From Pelagibacteraceae bacterium AG-470-E16 (GTDB taxonomy: Bacteria; Pseudomonadota; Alphaproteobacteria; Pelagibacterales; Pelagibacteraceae): a stretch of DNA of 64,000 bases. Under the pieces are notes generated by a model that was not told where the DNA came from, searched no databases, and was given only the letters and a program-made list of their open reading frames with translations. Made by a program: the position numbers and the translations under genes. The DNA is taken from assembly GCA_003209195.1 (NCBI GenBank), contig QCSF01000005.1, positions 1 to 64,000 on the forward strand. Reading direction: 5' to 3'. Shown piece by piece: positions 45,568-55,223 of this stretch (the first letter of the stretch is position 1; every line of letters begins with the position of its first letter).

Positions 45568-45638
45568 TTTTCAGGGGCGGTTAAGCCTGAGATGTACCCT
45601 TTAAACCTGATCCAGATAATGCTGGCGAAGGAAGAAAA
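45568..45638 (+). promoter_or_regulatory. TPP (thi-box) riboswitch
   Basis: The two conserved arms are clear: GGGGCGG-TTAA-GCCTGAGA at about 45574-45592 and ACCCTTTAAACCTGATCCAG followed by ATAATGCTGGCGAAGGA at about 45597-45632. P1 can pair TTTTC (45568-45572) with GAAAA (45634-45638). The Shine-Dalgarno-like AAGGAAG (45628-45634) is inside the aptamer's 3' side, and the ATG is at 45642. Binding of thiamin pyrophosphate would thus hide the ribosome site directly. A possible promoter upstream is TTGATA at 45527 with TATGTA 17 bp on. Confidence 0.95.
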
Positions 45639-45641
45639 CGG

Positions 45642-47039
45642 ATGAATGTAATTTTAATAATTTCACTTTTTGTTCTTTGTTTGGGATTTATGTCCTTTGG
45701 TTATTATGTTTCAAGAGGTAAAATTTCTCAGTCTGCTTTTTTAGTCAGTGATCGTAACATAAATGTTTTTAGTCTAACTTTTAGTTTAACAGCTTCATGC
45801 TTCGGAATATGGATTTTAATTGGACCAGCTGAAGCTTCCACTTGGGGTGGAATTGGAGCGGTAATTGGTTATGCAGCAGGACAAAGTTTTGCTTTTTTAT
45901 ATTTTATAAAAATTGGAGTCAAAGTTAGAAAAATGTTACCTAGTGCAAAAAGTTTAACTGAGGTTATAGCGAGAAGATATGATTTAAAAGTACTTAAGCT
46001 AATTCTTTTTTTAACAATTCTTTACTTGTATGTTTATTTTTGTGCTGAGGTTACAGCTATAGCCAAAGTTGTTAATTTAATTTTAGGAATACCTTTGTGG
46101 TTAACTGCAGCTTTAATTATTATTTCAACATTAATTTACTCCCTTAAGGGTGGCTTAAAAATTTCGATTATTACAGATAAATTTCAGTTCTGGATAATTA
46201 TTGTTTTCTTAATAATTATTTTTTTTATTCTAAATCAAAAAATAAATTTTCTTTCACCAGATGTAATTTTTAATAAACCATTAAGTATAAATATTGGCTT
46301 TGGAGGATTTACTGCGGGTTTAACCTTCTTTATTGCGGTTTTTGCAACAAATTTGTTTGATCAAGGCATCTGGCAAAGAGTTTACGCTTCCAAAAACGTT
46401 TTAGTTTTAAAGAAAGGTTTTATCGCTGCTTTTATTATAGTCTTTATCACAATTTTACTTCTAGGTATGGTTGGTATTTTTGCTTCTTTTTATGGAAAAA
46501 TCAAAGATCCCAGTACTATTATATTTTCATTGCTGATTAATAAGGAATTTTTATTTTTAAATTTAGTAATATTAATTTTATCTTTAACACTGGTATTAAG
46601 TAGTTTAGATACATTAATTGCAAGTATTTCAAGCCTATTTGTAATTCATACCAATAAATTTATGCAAAAAAAATATGTTAATAATTTTTATATTATCGGA
46701 TGTATTTTTCTAGCTGGCTCAGCATTTTATATATCTTCAAAAGGTTTAAGCGTTTTATATTTATTTTTACTTGCTGATTTATTATGTTGCGCGGCTGTAG
46801 TTCCGATTTTTTATGGATTTTATAAAAAAAAAATAAAATCTAAAAATATATTTAAATCTATCATTTTTGGAATAATTTTTGGTTTACTGCTTTTTCCTAG
46901 TACAGACTTTTCAAAAAGTTTATTAGTGGGATTCATATTTGATAAATCATTATTTCCTGATGCTCTATCAAATAATTTATTGTTTTGGTCTTTTTTGGCA
47001 GCTTTATGTTCTCCAATAATTTTCGTTAAGAAAAATTAA
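45642..47039 (+). CDS. thiV: Sodium:solute symporter under TPP riboswitch, thiV-like HMP/thiamin precursor transporter
   Basis: 465 residues, about 13 hydrophobic helices of the SSS family: SRGKISQSAFLVSDRNIN near 26-43 is the family entry, then ASCFGIWILIGPAEAS near 53-68. Control by a TPP riboswitch indicates a thiamin-related substrate. SAR11 bacteria are known to need the pyrimidine precursor HMP and to carry a TPP-switched symporter named thiV; this gene fits that description. Substrate is inferred from the switch, not from residues. It converges on the PfkB kinase gene with 11 bp between stops. Confidence 0.85.
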   Translation: MNVILIISLFVLCLGFMSFGYYVSRGKISQSAFLVSDRNINVFSLTFSLTASCFGIWILIGPAEASTWGGIGAVIGYAAGQSFAFLYFIKIGVKVRKMLPSAKSLTEVIARRYDLKVLKLILFLTILYLYVYFCAEVTAIAKVVNLILGIPLWLTAALIIISTLIYSLKGGLKISIITDKFQFWIIIVFLIIIFFILNQKINFLSPDVIFNKPLSINIGFGGFTAGLTFFIAVFATNLFDQGIWQRVYASKNVLVLKKGFIAAFIIVFITILLLGMVGIFASFYGKIKDPSTIIFSLLINKEFLFLNLVILILSLTLVLSSLDTLIASISSLFVIHTNKFMQKKYVNNFYIIGCIFLAGSAFYISSKGLSVLYLFLLADLLCCAAVVPIFYGFYKKKIKSKNIFKSIIFGIIFGLLLFPSTDFSKSLLVGFIFDKSLFPDALSNNLLFWSFLAALCSPIIFVKKN

Positions 47040-47050
47040 AACCAAATTTG

Positions 47051-47980
47051 TTAATCTAGACGGGCTCCTATTTTTTGTATAATTTTTGAGGCCATTTGCG
47101 TGCCAAGACTTAAACTTTCGATATAATTCTTTTTATTGACTAAGCCATGTAAAAAACCTGCGGCAAATAAATCGCCGGCACCGGTTAAATCAATAATTTT
47201 GAGATTTAATTTAGCATGAATTTCTAAAACTTCAGTGCCATGAATTGCAACACTACCTTTTTCGGCACGTGTAATGATAATCAACTTATTTAAATTTTTA
47301 GCAAAGGTTATCACTTCACTAAAATTTTTTGCATTAATAAGTGACATAGCTTCCTTTTCATTCGCAAAAACAATATCAAGTTTATTTTTCACTAAATCTA
47401 AAAAACTATTTTTATGTCGATTGACGCAGAATGGATCCGAAAGTGACATTGCAGATTTTTGCGCAATAGACATGGCCTTTTCAAAAGCTTTTTGAGGATG
47501 CCCTTCATCCCATAAATATCCTTCTAAAAAAGTAATTTCAGCACTCTTTATTGCTTCAATATTTATATCTTGTTCACTAATTTTTCCTGCTATACCTAAA
47601 AAAGTACACATTGTTCTTTCAGAGTCAGGCGTAATTAGAATTAAGCAAGAACCAGTTGGGATAGTTTCTTTTTTTGACTGATTAAAATATTTAACATTTT
47701 CATTTTTAAGACCTTCAATATATTTTTTTCCTAGCTCATCGTCATTTACTTTACCGATAAAAGATACTTCGTCCCCTAGTTGTGACATTCCAACGATTGA
47801 ATTTGCAACAGAGCCACCTGATACTGTTCCTTCAATTTTCAAATTAGATAAAAGTTTCTTGAATTCTTTTTCATCAACCAGTTTCATTGTACCTTTAGTA
47901 AGATTATTATCTGTTATAAATTTATCATCAACTTTACACAAAACGTCTACAATGGCATTACCTATTCCTATTACTTTCAT
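47051..47980 (-). CDS. PfkB family carbohydrate/nucleoside kinase (adenosine-kinase-like)
   Basis: 309 residues from ATG 47980, which overlaps the tenA stop (ATGA); an upstream ATG at 47998 is less likely. Ribokinase fold: GGSVANSIVGMSQLG near 55-69 for substrate, and the catalytic DLTGAGDLFAAGFLHG near 264-279. Alphaproteobacterial homologues are often labelled adenosine kinase. The coupling to tenA and nearness to thiV raise the possibility of a role in phosphorylating salvaged pyrimidine, which is inference only. Confidence 0.82.
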   Translation of the reverse strand: MKVIGIGNAIVDVLCKVDDKFITDNNLTKGTMKLVDEKEFKKLLSNLKIEGTVSGGSVANSIVGMSQLGDEVSFIGKVNDDELGKKYIEGLKNENVKYFNQSKKETIPTGSCLILITPDSERTMCTFLGIAGKISEQDINIEAIKSAEITFLEGYLWDEGHPQKAFEKAMSIAQKSAMSLSDPFCVNRHKNSFLDLVKNKLDIVFANEKEAMSLINAKNFSEVITFAKNLNKLIIITRAEKGSVAIHGTEVLEIHAKLNLKIIDLTGAGDLFAAGFLHGLVNKKNYIESLSLGTQMASKIIQKIGARLD

Positions 47981-48639
47981 TTCATACTCATCTGCCAAAA
48001 TTCAGCTTCTAACCTGGTAGCTTTTTTAAAAATTTTATTTAAATCAGAGATTTTATTATTATGATTCTTATTGAGTAAATCTATATAATCAATATTCTGT
48101 TTTGCAATTTTTTGATATTCACTAGACGAATACATTTTAATCCAGCTAAAATATTTACTTTTTTGCCAATTTTTAATCATTGATAAATTATACCCAATCT
48201 CACCATACCCTATAATACATGGTGATAAAGCAACAAAAAGTTCGAGTATACCTTTGTTTTTTCCAATATTTAATACAAAGTTAGTATAGTTTTTATTTTC
48301 TGGCTTTTCCCTAGTTAACAAGAGTTCTTTTTTTGATATTTTAAATTTTTTACAATAATGAATATGTAATTTGATCTCATGTTTAATACCAATAATAAAT
48401 TCAACACAATAATTCATATCTCGAATATTTTTTGATTTGTATGCACCTAAAGATAGTATTTTCATAAATTTTTGGAGAAATATGTAATCTTGTTTTAAAT
48501 AATCTTTAAATTTATTTAGTTCTAAGCTTCCTTGTCCAAGTTGATTAACAAAATTATGATTGACATACTTGTTCCATTCTAATTTGGCATTTGATTTTAA
48601 TTCATAAAAGAGTGTTTTTTTATTTGTATAAAAGTTCAA
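47977..48639 (-). CDS. tenA: TenA/THI-4 family aminopyrimidine aminohydrolase (thiaminase II)
   Basis: 220 residues, all-helical. Recognisable residues: LKQDYIFLQKF near 48-58 with Asp51, the nucleophile Cys141 in ALSPCIIGYGEIG, and Glu212 in RLEAEFW. TenA hydrolyses aminopyrimidine breakdown products of thiamin to HMP. With thiV next door this gives a salvage set. Coupled to the PfkB kinase downstream; its start is adjacent to the nth stop. Confidence 0.9.
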   Translation of the reverse strand: MNFYTNKKTLFYELKSNAKLEWNKYVNHNFVNQLGQGSLELNKFKDYLKQDYIFLQKFMKILSLGAYKSKNIRDMNYCVEFIIGIKHEIKLHIHYCKKFKISKKELLLTREKPENKNYTNFVLNIGKNKGILELFVALSPCIIGYGEIGYNLSMIKNWQKSKYFSWIKMYSSSEYQKIAKQNIDYIDLLNKNHNNKISDLNKIFKKATRLEAEFWQMSMK

Positions 48640-49302
48640 TTAGGCTTTCTTTGTTAAAATTGGTTTTTTTCTGTTAGGATTACATACTTTACATATTTTA
48701 CATTTTAAACCGTAGCAATCCCTTGCTTTACAATATTCACGGCCATAAAATATTATTTGTAAATGAAGTTTATTCCAATATTTTTTCGGAAAAATCTTTT
48801 TCAGATCTTTTTCTGTTTGGATAACATTCTTACCGTTAGTTAAACCCCATCGCTGCGCCAATCTATGAATATGTGTATCCACAGGAAAAGCTGGATAACC
48901 AAACCCTTGAGACATTACTACACTAGCAGTTTTATGCCCAACACCTGGTAAAGCTTCAAGTTCGTCAAAAGTTTTAGGTACTGTGCCGTTGTATTTCTTG
49001 ACTAGGATTTTAGATAAATTGTAGACACTTTTTGATTTCATTCTAAACAAACCAATACGTTTTATTAATTTTTCGATTTTCTTTTTACCAAGTTTTACAA
49101 AATGTTCGGGTTTATTATACCTCGGATAAATATCCTCTGTTACATTATTTACATTTAAATCCGTACATTGAGCTGACAGCAATACGGAAATCAAAAGTGT
49201 AAAATTATTTGTATGAGTTAAAGGTGATGGTGTTTTAGGATAAAGTTTATTTAGTTGTTTAAGAATTATTTTTGCTTTTTTTTTCTTTTCTTGAACTTTC
49301 AC
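48640..49302 (-). CDS. nth: Endonuclease III (DNA glycosylase/AP lyase)
   Basis: 220 residues. Removes oxidised pyrimidines. HhH motif LPGVGHKTASVV with catalytic Lys124 and Asp142 in FPVDTHIHR. The 4Fe-4S loop is unusual: cysteines at 191, 196, 201, 204 and 207, instead of C-x6-C-x2-C-x5-C (expected 191, 198, 201, 207). Three canonical ligands stay, one is shifted two residues and one is extra. Between dapB and tenA on the same strand with tight spacing. Confidence 0.94.
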   Translation of the reverse strand: MKVQEKKKKAKIILKQLNKLYPKTPSPLTHTNNFTLLISVLLSAQCTDLNVNNVTEDIYPRYNKPEHFVKLGKKKIEKLIKRIGLFRMKSKSVYNLSKILVKKYNGTVPKTFDELEALPGVGHKTASVVMSQGFGYPAFPVDTHIHRLAQRWGLTNGKNVIQTEKDLKKIFPKKYWNKLHLQIIFYGREYCKARDCYGLKCKICKVCNPNRKKPILTKKA

Positions 49303-49307
49303 AAATA

Positions 49308-50078
49308 CTATTTAATACCTAAAACATTCTGCATATTATAAAAACCAGGCTTCTTATTTACCAGCCATTTTGCAGCACTAATAGCGCCTTCAACAAACAA
49401 GTCTCTAGTGTGTGCGGTATGTTCAATTTTTAATTTTTCTAATTTATTTTCAAAAATAACTGAATGTGTACCAGGTATTTTTCCTTTACGTAAAATGTAA
49501 AAATTTAATTTATTTACACTACCTTTACCCTTCTCATTTACGAAAATTTTCCCTTGTATTTTTTTTAAAGTTTTAAGTTTACCATCAGCAATAGCATGGC
49601 CAAGCATAAGAGCGGTACCCGATGGGTAATCAATTTTTTTTATGTGGTGAGCGTCATGTATTTCCATCTGGTAATTGTTCATAAAACCTTTAGATAATAT
49701 TTTTGATACAAATTGCATTAAATTAATGCCAAGACTCATATTTCCTGATTGAAGTATAGAAATTTTTTTTGATGCTTTTTTAATAATTTTCCAATGTCTT
49801 TCTTTAAAACCAGTAGTTCCAATGATAACTTTTTTTTTATATTTTACTGCTAATTTTAAAACCTCAAGAGTACAATTTGGCCTAGTAAAATCTATAATAA
49901 CATTTGTACCTTTAAAGGCCTGGTCATTATTTAGCTGGTATCTAATTTTACCCTTTTTTAACTCTTTATATTCGGTAACTGAGTGCAATATAAGTTTTTT
50001 ATCTTTATTGGTTTGTTTAATAAGTAACTGTCCCATCCGACCAAGACCGCCGGTAATTGTAATATTTATTTTTTTCAT
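49308..50078 (-). CDS. dapB: 4-hydroxy-tetrahydrodipicolinate reductase
   Basis: 256 residues. NAD(P)H-dependent reductase of lysine and peptidoglycan diaminopimelate synthesis. Nucleotide motif ITGGLGRMGQ near 8-17, IGTTGF near 94-99 and the catalytic IHDAHHIKKIDYPSGTA near 144-160. Its start overlaps the dnaJ stop by one base, and nth follows 5 bp on. Confidence 0.96.
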   Translation of the reverse strand: MKKINITITGGLGRMGQLLIKQTNKDKKLILHSVTEYKELKKGKIRYQLNNDQAFKGTNVIIDFTRPNCTLEVLKLAVKYKKKVIIGTTGFKERHWKIIKKASKKISILQSGNMSLGINLMQFVSKILSKGFMNNYQMEIHDAHHIKKIDYPSGTALMLGHAIADGKLKTLKKIQGKIFVNEKGKGSVNKLNFYILRKGKIPGTHSVIFENKLEKLKIEHTAHTRDLFVEGAISAAKWLVNKKPGFYNMQNVLGIK

Positions 50079-51220
50079 TAACTAATTTTGTCCCAAAATT
50101 TTTTGGTTTTTTTCAAAAAACTTTGATTTTCAGGATTATTTTTAGAATCTTCTAAATCTTTAAATTTTTCAAGTAATTCTTTTTGTTCTTTATTTAGCGA
50201 TACAGGTGTCTCCACCTTTACTTGAAGATATAAATCTCCATACCCACCACTCCTTAATATTGGCATACCTTTATCACGCAACCTCAGTTGCTTGCCTGAC
50301 TGAGTACCGGCAGGAATTTTTACTTTAGATTTAGATCCGTCTATATTTGGGACTTCTATCGAAGTACCAAGAGATGCGTTAGCTAGTGAAATTGGTAGTT
50401 CGTAATATAAGTTTTCTTCCTCTCTTTCGAAAAGATCATGAGTTTTTACTTGAATATAAACGTACAAATCACCATCTGCTCCTCCTTTGGAGCCAGCTTC
50501 ACCTTTTCCAGATAATCTTATCCTTGTTCCATCATCAACGCCTTTGGGTATTTGAATTGATAGAGTTTTCTTTTTTTTTTGTGTTCCGAAACCATTACAA
50601 TCTTTACATGGGCTTCCAACTATTTCACCTTCACCTCTGCAGTCCGGACAAGTTTGCTGAACCGTAAAAAATCCTTGTTGAGATCTTACCCTTCCAGCAC
50701 CTCCGCATGTTGGACAAATTTTAGGATTTGACCCAGGCTTAGCACCACTTCCACCACATGTCTCGCATTTATCTGTAGAATTTATATTAAATGTTGTTTT
50801 TTTCCCCTGATAAGCTTCTTCCAAAGAGATTGCTAAATTAATTTTTAAATCTGAACCTCTCTGACCTCTTGCTCTTTTTCTACCGCTTGTTCTCCCCCTA
50901 CCAGATCCCATAAAGTCTCCGAAAAAATCATCAAAGATGTCTGAAAAAGAACCAGAGTCAAATCCACCAAAGTCACCTTGGCCTCCATTCATATTTTCGA
51001 AAGCAGAATGTCCAAACTGATCATAATTATTTTTTTTGTTTGGATCAGATAATATTTGATAAGCTTCTGTTGCGTTTTTGAATTTTATTTCAGCATTTTT
51101 ATCATTTGGATTTCTATCCGGATGATACTTCATTGCTAATTTTCTGTAAGCACCTTTAATTTCGTCTTTTGAAGCATTTCGATTAATACCTAACGTTTCA
51201 TAATAATCAGCTTTAGACAT
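50078..51220 (-). CDS. dnaJ: Chaperone DnaJ
   Basis: 380 residues. J domain with YHPDRNP near 32-38 (HPD), a Gly/Phe-rich linker, and four zinc modules CETCGGSG, CPTCGGAG, CPDCRGEG, CKDCNGFG around 151-213. The C-terminal substrate domains are complete. An A10 tract on the coding strand (50571-50580) encodes lysines in frame. Lies 34 bp after dnaK on the same strand. Confidence 0.97.
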   Translation of the reverse strand: MSKADYYETLGINRNASKDEIKGAYRKLAMKYHPDRNPNDKNAEIKFKNATEAYQILSDPNKKNNYDQFGHSAFENMNGGQGDFGGFDSGSFSDIFDDFFGDFMGSGRGRTSGRKRARGQRGSDLKINLAISLEEAYQGKKTTFNINSTDKCETCGGSGAKPGSNPKICPTCGGAGRVRSQQGFFTVQQTCPDCRGEGEIVGSPCKDCNGFGTQKKKKTLSIQIPKGVDDGTRIRLSGKGEAGSKGGADGDLYVYIQVKTHDLFEREEENLYYELPISLANASLGTSIEVPNIDGSKSKVKIPAGTQSGKQLRLRDKGMPILRSGGYGDLYLQVKVETPVSLNKEQKELLEKFKDLEDSKNNPENQSFLKKTKKFWDKIS

Positions 51221-51254
51221 GCATCAAAATCCAATTCGCTCTAAAGTTTAAGTT

Positions 51255-53180
51255 TTATTTTTTATCTTTATCGTCTTTAACTTCTTCGTACTCAGCATCC
51301 ACAACATCTTCTGCTTTATCATTTTCTGAGTTTGTTTTCCCTTTTGATTCCTGACCTTGAGTCGCGCCTGCTTTTGCTTGTTGCTCTTTGTAAATTGCCT
51401 CACCAAGTTTCATTGATGATTGAACAAGAGTTTGAGTTTTTGCTTTAATATCCTCAATCTTATCAGCTTTAATAGCATCTTTTAGATTTTGAATATCAGA
51501 TTTTATAGTTTTATTATCCGCGTCACTGATTTTGGTTCCATGTTCTTTTAAGCTCTTTTCAGATGAAGCCACAAGGGCATCAGCTGAATTTTTAGTGTCG
51601 ACTTCTTCTCTTCTCTTTTTATCTGCTTCTTTATTAGCCTCAGCGTCTTTAACCATTTTTTCAATTTCTGCATCTGATAGCCCGCCAGAAGCTTGAATTT
51701 GAATTTTTTGTTCTTTGCCAGTACCTTTATCTTTCGCAGAAACACTTACAATCCCATTGGCATCAATGTCGAATGTTACTTCAATTTGTGGAACACCCCG
51801 TGGCGCAGGTGGAATACCTGTTAAATCAAAGGTGCCCAGTAATTTGTTGTCGCTTGCCATTTCTCTTTCACCTTGAAAAACTCTAATAGAAACAGCAGGT
51901 TGATTATCTTCAGCAGTTGAAAATACCTGACTTTTTTTTGTTGGTATAGTAGTATTTTTAGTAATTAATTTTGTAACTACACCACCAAGTGTTTCTATAC
52001 CAAGAGATAAAGGAGTTACATCTAATAATAGTACGTCTTTTACATCACCTTGTAAAACACCCCCTTGTATAGCCGCTCCCATTGCAACAACTTCATCAGG
52101 GTTAACGCTTTTACTTGGTTCCTTACCAAAAAAATTTTTTACAGTTTCGATAACCTTTGGCATTCTTGTCATACCACCAACAAGTATAACTTCACCAATC
52201 TCGCCTGCTGAAAGATTTGAGTCTTTAAGTGCAGTTTTGCATGGTTCTATTGTTTTTTCTATAAGTTCAGAACAAAGAGTTTCAAGTTTTGCTCTTGTTA
52301 ATTTAATATTTAAATGTTTTGGACCTGTTTTATCAGCCGTTATGAAAGGTAAATTTATTTCAGTTTGTGTTGATGATGACAATTCAATTTTAGCTTTTTC
52401 AGCTGCCTCTCTTAATCTTTGAAGAGCTAGCTTATCTTGCTTGAGGTCAATGACATTATCTTTTTTAAATTCACCAGCTAAGTAATCTACTATAGTAGAA
52501 TCAAAATCCTCTCCACCAAGAGTTGTGTCTCCATTTGTAGACTTAACTTCAAATACACCATCACCAAGTTCTAATATTGAAATATCAAATGTACCACCAC
52601 CTAGATCATACACTGCAACAGTCTTAGCATTTTTTTTATCTAGTCCATATGCTAACGCTGCAGCAGTTGGCTCGTTAATGATTCTTTCTACTTCTAACCC
52701 AGCAATTTTACCTGCATCTCTGGTTGCTTGTCTTTGAGAGTCATTAAAATATGCTGGTACTGTTATTACAGCCTTTTTAACTTCACTACCTAAATATTTT
52801 TCTGCTGTTTCTCTCATTTTTTGTAAAACAAAGGCTGAGATTTGGCTTGGAGAATACTTTTCGCCTTTAGATTCTACCCATGCATCACCATTATCCGTTG
52901 CAATAACTTTATAAGGCAAACCATCAATATCTTTTTTAACAGCAGCACCCGTAAACTTTCTTCCAATTAATCTTTTGACTGCGTAAAATGTGTTTTCAGG
53001 GTTAGTTACCGCCTGTCTCTTAGCTGAGGCCCCAATTAGCTTTTCATTTTCAGTGAAGGCAACAACAGATGGAGTTGTTCTTGCCCCTTCAGTATTTTCG
53101 ATTACCTTTGGTTCCTTGCCATCCATGATGGCAACACACGAATTTGTAGTTCCTAAATCTATTCCTATAATTTTTGACAT
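51255..53180 (-). CDS. dnaK: Chaperone DnaK (Hsp70)
   Basis: 641 residues. Starts [19 protein letters not shown] and has the ATPase motifs [12 protein letters not shown] near 195 and GGMTRMPKV near 338. The substrate domain contains [13 protein letters not shown], and the tail is acidic ([14 protein letters not shown]). A good AGGAG ribosome site precedes it. A 94-bp gap to grpE holds an imperfect hairpin but no recognisable CIRCE element. Confidence 0.98.
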   Translation of the reverse strand: MSKIIGIDLGTTNSCVAIMDGKEPKVIENTEGARTTPSVVAFTENEKLIGASAKRQAVTNPENTFYAVKRLIGRKFTGAAVKKDIDGLPYKVIATDNGDAWVESKGEKYSPSQISAFVLQKMRETAEKYLGSEVKKAVITVPAYFNDSQRQATRDAGKIAGLEVERIINEPTAAALAYGLDKKNAKTVAVYDLGGGTFDISILELGDGVFEVKSTNGDTTLGGEDFDSTIVDYLAGEFKKDNVIDLKQDKLALQRLREAAEKAKIELSSSTQTEINLPFITADKTGPKHLNIKLTRAKLETLCSELIEKTIEPCKTALKDSNLSAGEIGEVILVGGMTRMPKVIETVKNFFGKEPSKSVNPDEVVAMGAAIQGGVLQGDVKDVLLLDVTPLSLGIETLGGVVTKLITKNTTIPTKKSQVFSTAEDNQPAVSIRVFQGEREMASDNKLLGTFDLTGIPPAPRGVPQIEVTFDIDANGIVSVSAKDKGTGKEQKIQIQASGGLSDAEIEKMVKDAEANKEADKKRREEVDTKNSADALVASSEKSLKEHGTKISDADNKTIKSDIQNLKDAIKADKIEDIKAKTQTLVQSSMKLGEAIYKEQQAKAGATQGQESKGKTNSENDKAEDVVDAEYEEVKDDKDKK

Positions 53181-53274
53181 AATTTTTTACTCTCCTTTAA
53201 TGGCTTAAATTAATATGGGTATCCTTCATGCAATATCAAGATACCAAATAAAATTAATTTTTACTAAAATGGGT

Positions 53275-53850
53275 TTATTTATTGGTTTTTTTAGAAACAT
53301 AAACCATCGAGGGCCTTAATAATCTGTCGTGCATTAAATAACCTTTTTGAATTTCCTCAATAATAATGCCGGCAGCCTTGTCACTTTCTTTTTCTCCAAT
53401 AGCTTGGTGAAGGTTCGGATCAAATGATTTATTAAGACAGTAAATGTATTTAATAGAATTTTTTTCAAGAGTACTTTTAAGTTCTTTTTCAATCATTTCT
53501 ATCCCGTTAATTATATTTTTAAAATCATCTTTTTTAAATTTATCATCATTTTTAAAAATTTGAAAAGCACGATCTAAATTGTCTGTTAAGGTTAATATTT
53601 GTTGTGCAAAGGAAAAAGAACTATATTTTAAAATATCCTCTTTTTCTTGATCGTGATTTTTTCTGATATTTTGATTTTCAGCTAATAGCCTTAAGTATTT
53701 ATTGTTTAGCTCTGTAAGTTCATTTTCTAAATCTTTTACCTTATCTAGATTTTTATTATTGATTTCTATTTGATCTTTATTATTTTGAGCGTCATCTTCT
53801 TTTTTAATATCAGGCTCTTTTTTTTTAGATTCCATTTTTTTGTCGATCAT
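53275..53850 (-). CDS. grpE: Nucleotide exchange factor GrpE
   Basis: 191 residues. Long coiled coil of charged residues (about 20-85), then the GrpE head with VSKK ending and DPNLHQAI near 145-152 plus GIIIEEIQKGYLMHDRLLRP in pieces near 160-179. Exchanges ADP on DnaK. An internal Met six codons in could be the real start. First gene of grpE-dnaK-dnaJ, divergent from rph by 54 bp. hrcA, often beside it, is absent. Confidence 0.95.
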   Translation of the reverse strand: MIDKKMESKKKEPDIKKEDDAQNNKDQIEINNKNLDKVKDLENELTELNNKYLRLLAENQNIRKNHDQEKEDILKYSSFSFAQQILTLTDNLDRAFQIFKNDDKFKKDDFKNIINGIEMIEKELKSTLEKNSIKYIYCLNKSFDPNLHQAIGEKESDKAAGIIIEEIQKGYLMHDRLLRPSMVYVSKKTNK

Positions 53851-53904
53851 AATATAATGTATTTATTTGCTATATAGTGATAGAATGACAAATTCCAAGA
53901 CTTT

Positions 53905-54618
53905 ATGAGAAATAATAGAAAAAATTTAGAACTTAGGCACATAGAGATAATACCAAATTATATTAATAATGCTGATGGTTCTTGCTTAATAAAGTTTGGT
54001 AATACCCATGTTATTTGTACCGCATCTTACGAGGATAAAGTTCCTAGATGGTTAAAAAATTCTGGCAAAGGATGGATAACTGCAGAATACGGAATGTTAC
54101 CAAGATCAACTAACGAAAGAATGAGACGAGAAGCATCAACCGGAAAAGTTGGAGGAAGGACATCGGAAATTCAAAGATTAATTGGTAGATCTTTAAGAGC
54201 AAGTATCGATTTGAATTTATTAGGTGAGAACTTAATAACTATAGACTGTGATGTTATTCAAGCAGATGGTGGTACAAGAACAGCATCCATCACAGGAGGT
54301 TTTATTGCTTTAAATTTATGTATAAAAATTTTAAAAGAAAAGGAAATAATTAACACAAACCCGATAAAAAACTATTTAGCCGCAATAAGTTGTGGCATAG
54401 TTAAAGGAGATGTTTTGGTAGATTTAGATTATGACGAGGATAGCAATGCAGATATTGATGCAAATTTTGTGATAAATGATGTGAATCAAATTGTAGAATT
54501 ACAAATGACCGGAGAACAAGCAACTTGTTCGGAAAAGCAGTTAAATGAAATGTTAAATCTAGCAAAACAGTCAATACAATTATTGATAAAAAAACAAAAA
54601 AACATTCTAAGTGCATAG
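53905..54618 (+). CDS. rph: Ribonuclease PH
   Basis: 237 residues. Phosphorolytic 3' trimming of tRNA precursors. Conserved YGMLPRSTNERMRREA near 72-87, RTSEIQRLIGRSLRA near 94-108, and DCDVIQADGGTRTASITG near 122-139. Overlaps the rdgB start by 8 bp, a pairing regular in alphaproteobacteria. Confidence 0.97.
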   Translation: MRNNRKNLELRHIEIIPNYINNADGSCLIKFGNTHVICTASYEDKVPRWLKNSGKGWITAEYGMLPRSTNERMRREASTGKVGGRTSEIQRLIGRSLRASIDLNLLGENLITIDCDVIQADGGTRTASITGGFIALNLCIKILKEKEIINTNPIKNYLAAISCGIVKGDVLVDLDYDEDSNADIDANFVINDVNQIVELQMTGEQATCSEKQLNEMLNLAKQSIQLLIKKQKNILSA

Positions 54619-55223
54619 ACTACATCATTTAAAGAAAATAAATAAACTTCTTATAGCGACAAATAACCCTGGAAAATTTAAAGAACTTAAAGAAATATTA
54701 CCAAAAAAAAATAAAATATTATAAACCTCGTGACTTTAACTTACCTGAGCCAGTTGAAAACGGTAAAACATTTAAGGCAAATGCAAAAATAAAATCACTA
54801 TATGCATCTAAGAAAACAGGCATTATAAGTATTTCTGATGATTCTGGTCTTGAAATTGATGTATTAGGAAAAAAACCAGGTATTTACTCTGCAAGATGGG
54901 CTGGCCCAAACAAAAATTTTAAAGTTGCTATAAAAAGAATTTTTGGTCAATTGAAGAAGAAAAAAAAATTAAATCCCAGGTGTAGATTTATTTGCGCTAT
55001 GTCTATTGGATTTCCAGATGGAAAATCATTTGAGTTTCAAGGAAAGATTGAAGGAAAAATATCTTTTCCAGCGCGGGGTTCAAAAGGCTTTGGTTATGAT
55101 CCAATATTTGTACCAATCGGTGAAAATAAAACTTTTGCTCAGATTAATAAAAATAAAAAAAATAAAATTTCTCATCGTTATAAAGCCTTTATAAAGATAA
55201 AAAAATATTTTAAATTTTCTTAA
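54611..55223 (+). pseudogene. rdgB: rdgB (dITP/XTP pyrophosphatase) with a frameshift at an A9 tract
   Basis: The first frame from GTG 54611 encodes LLIATNNPGKFKELKEILPK, the family start, then stops at TAA 54722-54724. The +1 frame continues from the A tract at 54703-54711 through SDDSGLEIDVLGKKPG, YSARWAG and GSKGFGYDPIF, to 55223, all RdgB hallmarks. Removing one A from the nine joins the halves perfectly (PKK-IKYYKPRDF). It is either a fresh mutation, a sequencing error, or a gene rescued by polymerase slippage on the A run. RdgB cleans house of deaminated purine NTPs. Confidence 0.85.

Noticed and set aside
53218-53245. Inverted repeat GGTATC...GATACC between grpE and dnaK
   Set aside because: Stem is only 6 bp with a 16-bp loop, has no T tract, and does not match CIRCE; left as chance or a weak leader structure.
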